A stretch of 8,716 bases of DNA. Source: an uncultured Prevotella sp. (GTDB lineage: Bacteria > Bacteroidota > Bacteroidia > Bacteroidales > Bacteroidaceae). A model generated the notes under the pieces. The model was not told where the DNA came from, did not search any database, and saw nothing but the letters and a program-made list of their open reading frames with translations. Of the stretch, positions 5,785 through 8,716 are shown piece by piece. The first letter of the stretch is position 1; each line of letters starts with the position of its first letter. The position numbers and the translations under genes were made by a program. The stretch is from positions 1 through 8,716 of the forward strand of contig OMVH01000203.1 of NCBI GenBank assembly GCA_900314365.1. Reading direction: 5' to 3'.

Positions 5785-5820
5785 GAAGGGATTGCCCCAT
5801 AGAGGACAATCCCTTCTTTC
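5785..5820 (+). terminator. Rho-independent terminator between hsp20 and the GH20 gene
   Basis: AGAAGGGATTG (5785-5795) pairs perfectly with CAATCCCTTCT (5808-5818) over 11 bp around a 12-nt loop, followed by a short T-run. It is 26 bp after the hsp20 stop. The genes converge, so it may also slow transcripts from the GH20 side, though no T-run exists in that direction. Confidence 0.8.
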
Positions 5821-5856
5821 GTGCCCGTAAGCGATAAAGGAATTCACAAGATGAGA

Positions 5857-8124
5857 TCAGTGCTTGAAAGCGGTCTGAACGGGCTTGCCGTTGGCATCTG
5901 TTATACTGAGCTTCAGACAGCCACCGTTATGATCGAAGTACTCCAGTTTAATCTCGTGCCATCCCTTGCACATCGCATGTTGTCCGGCAAGTTCGCGCGG
6001 ACTATGCTCTCCATCGTTGTCCACCACCTTCTTCCCGTCAAGATAGAGGTTGCTGCCGTCGTCAGAAAGAAGAGAGAAGGTATAGACGGCAGTTTCGGGA
6101 ACATAGACATATCCCGTGATGACCAGCCCGATGTTACCTTCTGCTCCATTAGGAATTCCCGGGGCATCAACGGTATAGTCCCCCTTGAACGGTGCTGCCG
6201 TGATTCCGGCACAGTTGGCTCCACGATAGTCATACCACCTGGCCTTCAAACCACTGGCTGTGGGATTTACATTGACAGCAGGCGCATAGTCCTCGCGGAC
6301 AAAGCTGAATCGGTAGACATCTCCCTTGTGACCGTCCTTGCTAAAGGTGCGGAAAGTGAAATCCGTGCTCTTGCTGATGGTGAACGGTTGTGTGTAAGCC
6401 TTTGACTCCATTTGAGGTATGGAGCTGTCGGTGGTATATCGGATGAGTGCCGACGGGTCAGCACAGCGAACCTTCACCTCAGCCTTGTCGGTGAAAACGT
6501 TAACGCTGTGGAAGCCTGTCAAATCGGGGATACGATATCGAACACCCATCTTGTGGAGTCTGCCGAAATGACTGGACAAACGTTGATTGAAGTCATCCAA
6601 ATTCATGCGTTCGTGCTGACTCCATCCCAGTTCGGCTACAGCCAGCATACGAGGAAACGCCTGGTACCACATACGGTCAACCGAGGGTACCCATTCTGTC
6701 CAAAGATTACCCTGGACACCGAGAACGAGTTTCTGCTCTTTGTCGTTCAAACCTTTGAAGGGGTCGAAATTGTAGATGTTGGGTACGCTGTTCTTATCCT
6801 CCTGATAGTCTAAATAGAACTGTCCGTTGGGAGTACAAATGAGCCGGTTGCCGTGTGATGTGGTCTGCTTCGGCGCATCGGGCGACCAGTTGCGCCACCA
6901 CATGACGGTGGAGGTGTGCGAGAGTCCGCCAGCAATAATCTCATCCCAACCTATCATGTCCTTACCGTGAGCGTTGAAGAAATCTTCCATATAGTGCAGG
7001 AACCATGACTGCAACTGTGGCTCAGTCTTAAGTCCGTGGTCTTTCATGCGCTTCTGACAGTCGGGGCATTTCTTCCAGTTGGTCATGTCGACCTCATCGC
7101 CTCCTATATGAACGAATTTGGACGGAAAGAGGTCGAAGAGTTCCGACCACACATTCTTGCAGAATTCGAGCATGGAGTCCTTACCGGGGCACATGGGCGA
7201 GCTGAAGTCGCGCCCCCAGCCATGCTGTGGGAAACAAGAGAGTCCGGCATAGTTGCTGATGGCCATCAAGCTGTGGCCCGGCATATCTATCTCCGGTATG
7301 ATTTCAATAGCGCGTTCCTTAGCATAGGCCACAATCTGCCGCACATCGTCCTGAGTGTAGAATCCGCCGTATTCTTGTTGTCCGTTACTGCGAGTACGGA
7401 TTTTGGAGGCCTGCAGTTGCATGTCGGGATTGTCTTCTTTCTTCGCGCGTGCAATGCAGGTGGAATCCTGGTTGTTGAATGTGCGCCAAGCTCCGTTAGC
7501 CGTCAGTTTCGGATAGCGTTTTATCTCTATTCTCCACCCCTGGTCATCGGTGAGATGCCAATGCAGACAATCTATCTTATAGAGTGATAGCACGTCAAGA
7601 AGCTTCATCACTTCAGCTTTGGTAAAGAAATGACGGGAGCAGTCGAGTTCCATGCCCCGCCAGTCGAAACGTGGCTCGTCGGTGATGGTTGCCATTGGAA
7701 CAGTCCAACGACGGTCCTTGAGAGGAACTGTCGATTCTATGTCGTCGCTGAACAACTGGCGGAACGTAGCTATGGCATATACAACACCCTTGTAGCCGTG
7801 ACCCTGGATGCGGATTCCGTCCTTTCCGACATGGAGCCGATAGAAGCCTTCTCTGCCCTCATTGGTGAGCGACAGCTGAATAGTGGCTTTGCCGTCCTTC
7901 TGCTTCAGAGCGTAGCCGGTAGGTCGACTTAAAAGCCCGCGCAGAAAGTTGGCGGCCGGACGCAGCTGGGCGTTTGCACAACTGATTGTAGCATTTCGAG
8001 GTAGAAGGAAAGTTCCGTTGTCCCAGGTCACTTGTTTGGGAATGGGAATAAGGGCTGGCTGAGCATGGCTGCCCAGTACGAAACACAGCAACATGAATGC
8101 TGTGAGGAAGAGTAGTCTTTTCAT
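5857..8124 (-). CDS. GH20 beta-N-acetylhexosaminidase with C-terminal PA14 domain, secreted
   Basis: Predicted periplasmic exo-beta-N-acetylhexosaminidase, removing terminal GlcNAc or GalNAc by substrate-assisted catalysis. Residues 1-21 are a signal peptide ending SHA before Q22. An N-terminal GH20b domain spans about 23-143 (PALIPIPKQVTW; GHGYKGVVYAIATFRQL, 108-124). The TIM-barrel catalytic domain spans about 150-505: FDWRGMELDCSRHFF (153-167), LHWHLTDDQGWRIEI (187-201), EIIPEIDMPGHS (274-285), and HIGGDEV (339-345) with the catalytic pair Asp343-Glu344. Later come MWW (408-410) and NLWTEW (473-478), aromatic pocket residues. A C-terminal beta-sandwich of the CHB_HEX_C/FN3 type (540-610) leads to a PA14 domain (about 626-745; GYVYVPETAVYTFSLLSDDGSNLYLDG), a probable carbohydrate-binding part. 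All key residues are present and length (755) suits multi-domain Bacteroidales members. I found no clear promoter box in the upstream gap. Confidence 0.96.
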   Translation of the reverse strand: MKRLLFLTAFMLLCFVLGSHAQPALIPIPKQVTWDNGTFLLPRNATISCANAQLRPAANFLRGLLSRPTGYALKQKDGKATIQLSLTNEGREGFYRLHVGKDGIRIQGHGYKGVVYAIATFRQLFSDDIESTVPLKDRRWTVPMATITDEPRFDWRGMELDCSRHFFTKAEVMKLLDVLSLYKIDCLHWHLTDDQGWRIEIKRYPKLTANGAWRTFNNQDSTCIARAKKEDNPDMQLQASKIRTRSNGQQEYGGFYTQDDVRQIVAYAKERAIEIIPEIDMPGHSLMAISNYAGLSCFPQHGWGRDFSSPMCPGKDSMLEFCKNVWSELFDLFPSKFVHIGGDEVDMTNWKKCPDCQKRMKDHGLKTEPQLQSWFLHYMEDFFNAHGKDMIGWDEIIAGGLSHTSTVMWWRNWSPDAPKQTTSHGNRLICTPNGQFYLDYQEDKNSVPNIYNFDPFKGLNDKEQKLVLGVQGNLWTEWVPSVDRMWYQAFPRMLAVAELGWSQHERMNLDDFNQRLSSHFGRLHKMGVRYRIPDLTGFHSVNVFTDKAEVKVRCADPSALIRYTTDSSIPQMESKAYTQPFTISKSTDFTFRTFSKDGHKGDVYRFSFVREDYAPAVNVNPTASGLKARWYDYRGANCAGITAAPFKGDYTVDAPGIPNGAEGNIGLVITGYVYVPETAVYTFSLLSDDGSNLYLDGKKVVDNDGEHSPRELAGQHAMCKGWHEIKLEYFDHNGGCLKLSITDANGKPVQTAFKH

Positions 8125-8204
8125 CGTTATTTATTAAAGTATTTTGTCGGGATATCGCAAATCGCGCCTTTTCTCGCCTTGAGAATTCAGGTAAACTTCG
8201 TCAT

Positions 8205-8222
8205 CATTCTTTACAAAGAATG
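8205..8222. promoter_or_regulatory. 8-bp dyad upstream of the GH20 gene, possible operator
   Basis: CATTCTTT-AC-AAAGAATG is a perfect inverted repeat with a 2-bp centre, 81 bp before the GH20 start codon. Compact dyads of this shape are typical of sites bound by dimeric regulators. No regulator gene is in the window, so function is inference. Confidence 0.4.
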
Positions 8223-8328
8223 TCATGTTCCCCAACGCTACAGGATTCAGCCTGATGGCATACCTTCAACTTGATAACTAAAAAAAATTATTTTAATTGC
8301 CAAATCCACGTTGATTTTACACAAAAAC

Positions 8329-8440
8329 ATAATTGAGTCTACTTGAAAAAGTTCGAAAATCACGACTTTTGGCTTCGTAACTTATTGATAACCAGAGGCC
8401 GATTTAGGGAAGAATGACTTTTTCAAGTGGACTCATAATT
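8329..8440. repeat. 6-bp direct repeats (ATAATT) flanking the MITE
   Basis: ATAATT at 8329-8334 and again at 8435-8440 abut the inverted-repeat ends. A preceding C makes CATAATT shared as well, but on the right that C belongs to the repeat arm, so 6 bp is the simplest reading of the target-site duplication. Confidence 0.7.
8335..8434. mobile_element. 100-bp MITE-like element with 18-bp terminal inverted repeats
   Basis: GAGTCTACTTGAAAAAGT (8335-8352) is the reverse complement of ACTTTTTCAAGTGGACTC (8417-8434) at 17 of 18 positions, and the exception forms a G-T pair in RNA. Both ends are flanked exactly by ATAATT (8329-8334 and 8435-8440), as expected of a 6-bp target duplication. The 64-bp interior has no ORF and holds a second nested dyad (GGCTTC 8371-8376 with GAGGCC 8395-8400). 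It would be a non-autonomous derivative of an insertion sequence whose family I cannot name. Confidence 0.75.
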
Positions 8441-8716
8441 CTAGTTCCGAAAGTGTGTCATCCACTGCTGAGTGAGGATAATAGCGTTAGCTGGTGCCTG
8501 AAGGGCAAGGGTCGAAGGAAATCCGATGGATTCAAAACCGTTTTTGCTGCTTGGTGTAGTATGTTGTCTGCTATGTGAACACCATCTGCAGGCGAACACA
8601 TTTTCGAAAGTTGGGTTACTGAAATCGCATTGCACACTTGTTTGACTTCGGCCCGAAAAAGTGTATCAAAAATCAAAGGTCTCAAGAAAGTTTGTAAATA
8701 AAAAAGAACGCGAAAG

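Larger units (their letters stand above)
8125..8716. other. Intergenic region upstream of the GH20 gene, no convincing gene
   Basis: 592 bp up to the window edge. It holds a dyad at 8205-8222, a MITE-like element at 8329-8440 and an imperfect direct repeat (8447-8460 and 8653-8668). Short open frames of 64-75 codons on the minus strand (8441-8685) lack recognisable domains and a ribosome-binding site, and overlap each other in different frames, so I do not call them. Confidence 0.6.

Noticed and set aside
5821..6405. Plus-strand frame of 194 codons, and similar long frames at 1133-1603 and 7036-7587
   Set aside because: They are antisense to the GH20 and GH92 genes, whose family motifs are unambiguous.
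8441..8685. Two overlapping minus-strand frames of 64 and 75 codons
   Set aside because: They use different frames of the same bases, lack a ribosome-binding site or domain, and have composition unlike a protein gene.

Overview
The window looks like a chromosomal segment of a Bacteroidales bacterium, probably Prevotella-like. The grounds are Bacteroidetes-type promoter boxes (TAnnTTTG, once with a clean TTTG about 19 bp upstream), AT-rich leaders mostly without Shine-Dalgarno sites, and periplasmic glycosidases of families typical of gut and oral Bacteroidales. Genus is inference; the higher-level assignment is firmer.

Layout from left to right. Positions 1-122 (minus) hold the 5' end of a group II intron ribozyme, best matched to the bacterial IIC class. 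It starts directly after the T-tract of a Rho-independent terminator (123-161), which itself follows a tRNA-Arg(TCT) gene (179-253, minus). Next on the minus strand are a GH92 alpha-mannosidase (362-2620), a small CPYC glutaredoxin-like protein (2697-2993) with a good promoter, and a secreted protein of unknown function (3207-4307). A 395-bp divergent intergenic region with several perfect inverted repeats separates these from two plus-strand genes: a 126-aa hypothetical (4703-5083) and an Hsp20 small heat-shock protein (5330-5758) with an unusually strong AGGAGG ribosome-binding site. A strong hairpin (5785-5818) lies between hsp20 and a converging GH20 beta-hexosaminidase with a C-terminal PA14 domain (5857-8124, minus). 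The last ~590 bp have no convincing gene but contain a compact 100-bp MITE-like element (8335-8434) with 18-bp terminal inverted repeats and a perfect 6-bp flanking duplication.

How the genes work together: GH92 and GH20 are both predicted periplasmic exo-glycosidases and could trim mannose and N-acetylhexosamine from host or dietary glycans such as N-glycans. No SusC/SusD pair, sensor or other polysaccharide-utilization gene is present, and three unrelated genes lie between them, so this is not a classic utilization locus. The remaining genes are housekeeping, stress or unknown. I see no complete new multi-gene system. The most unusual items are the two mobile-element traces (intron behind a tRNA terminator, and the MITE) and the structured non-coding regions.
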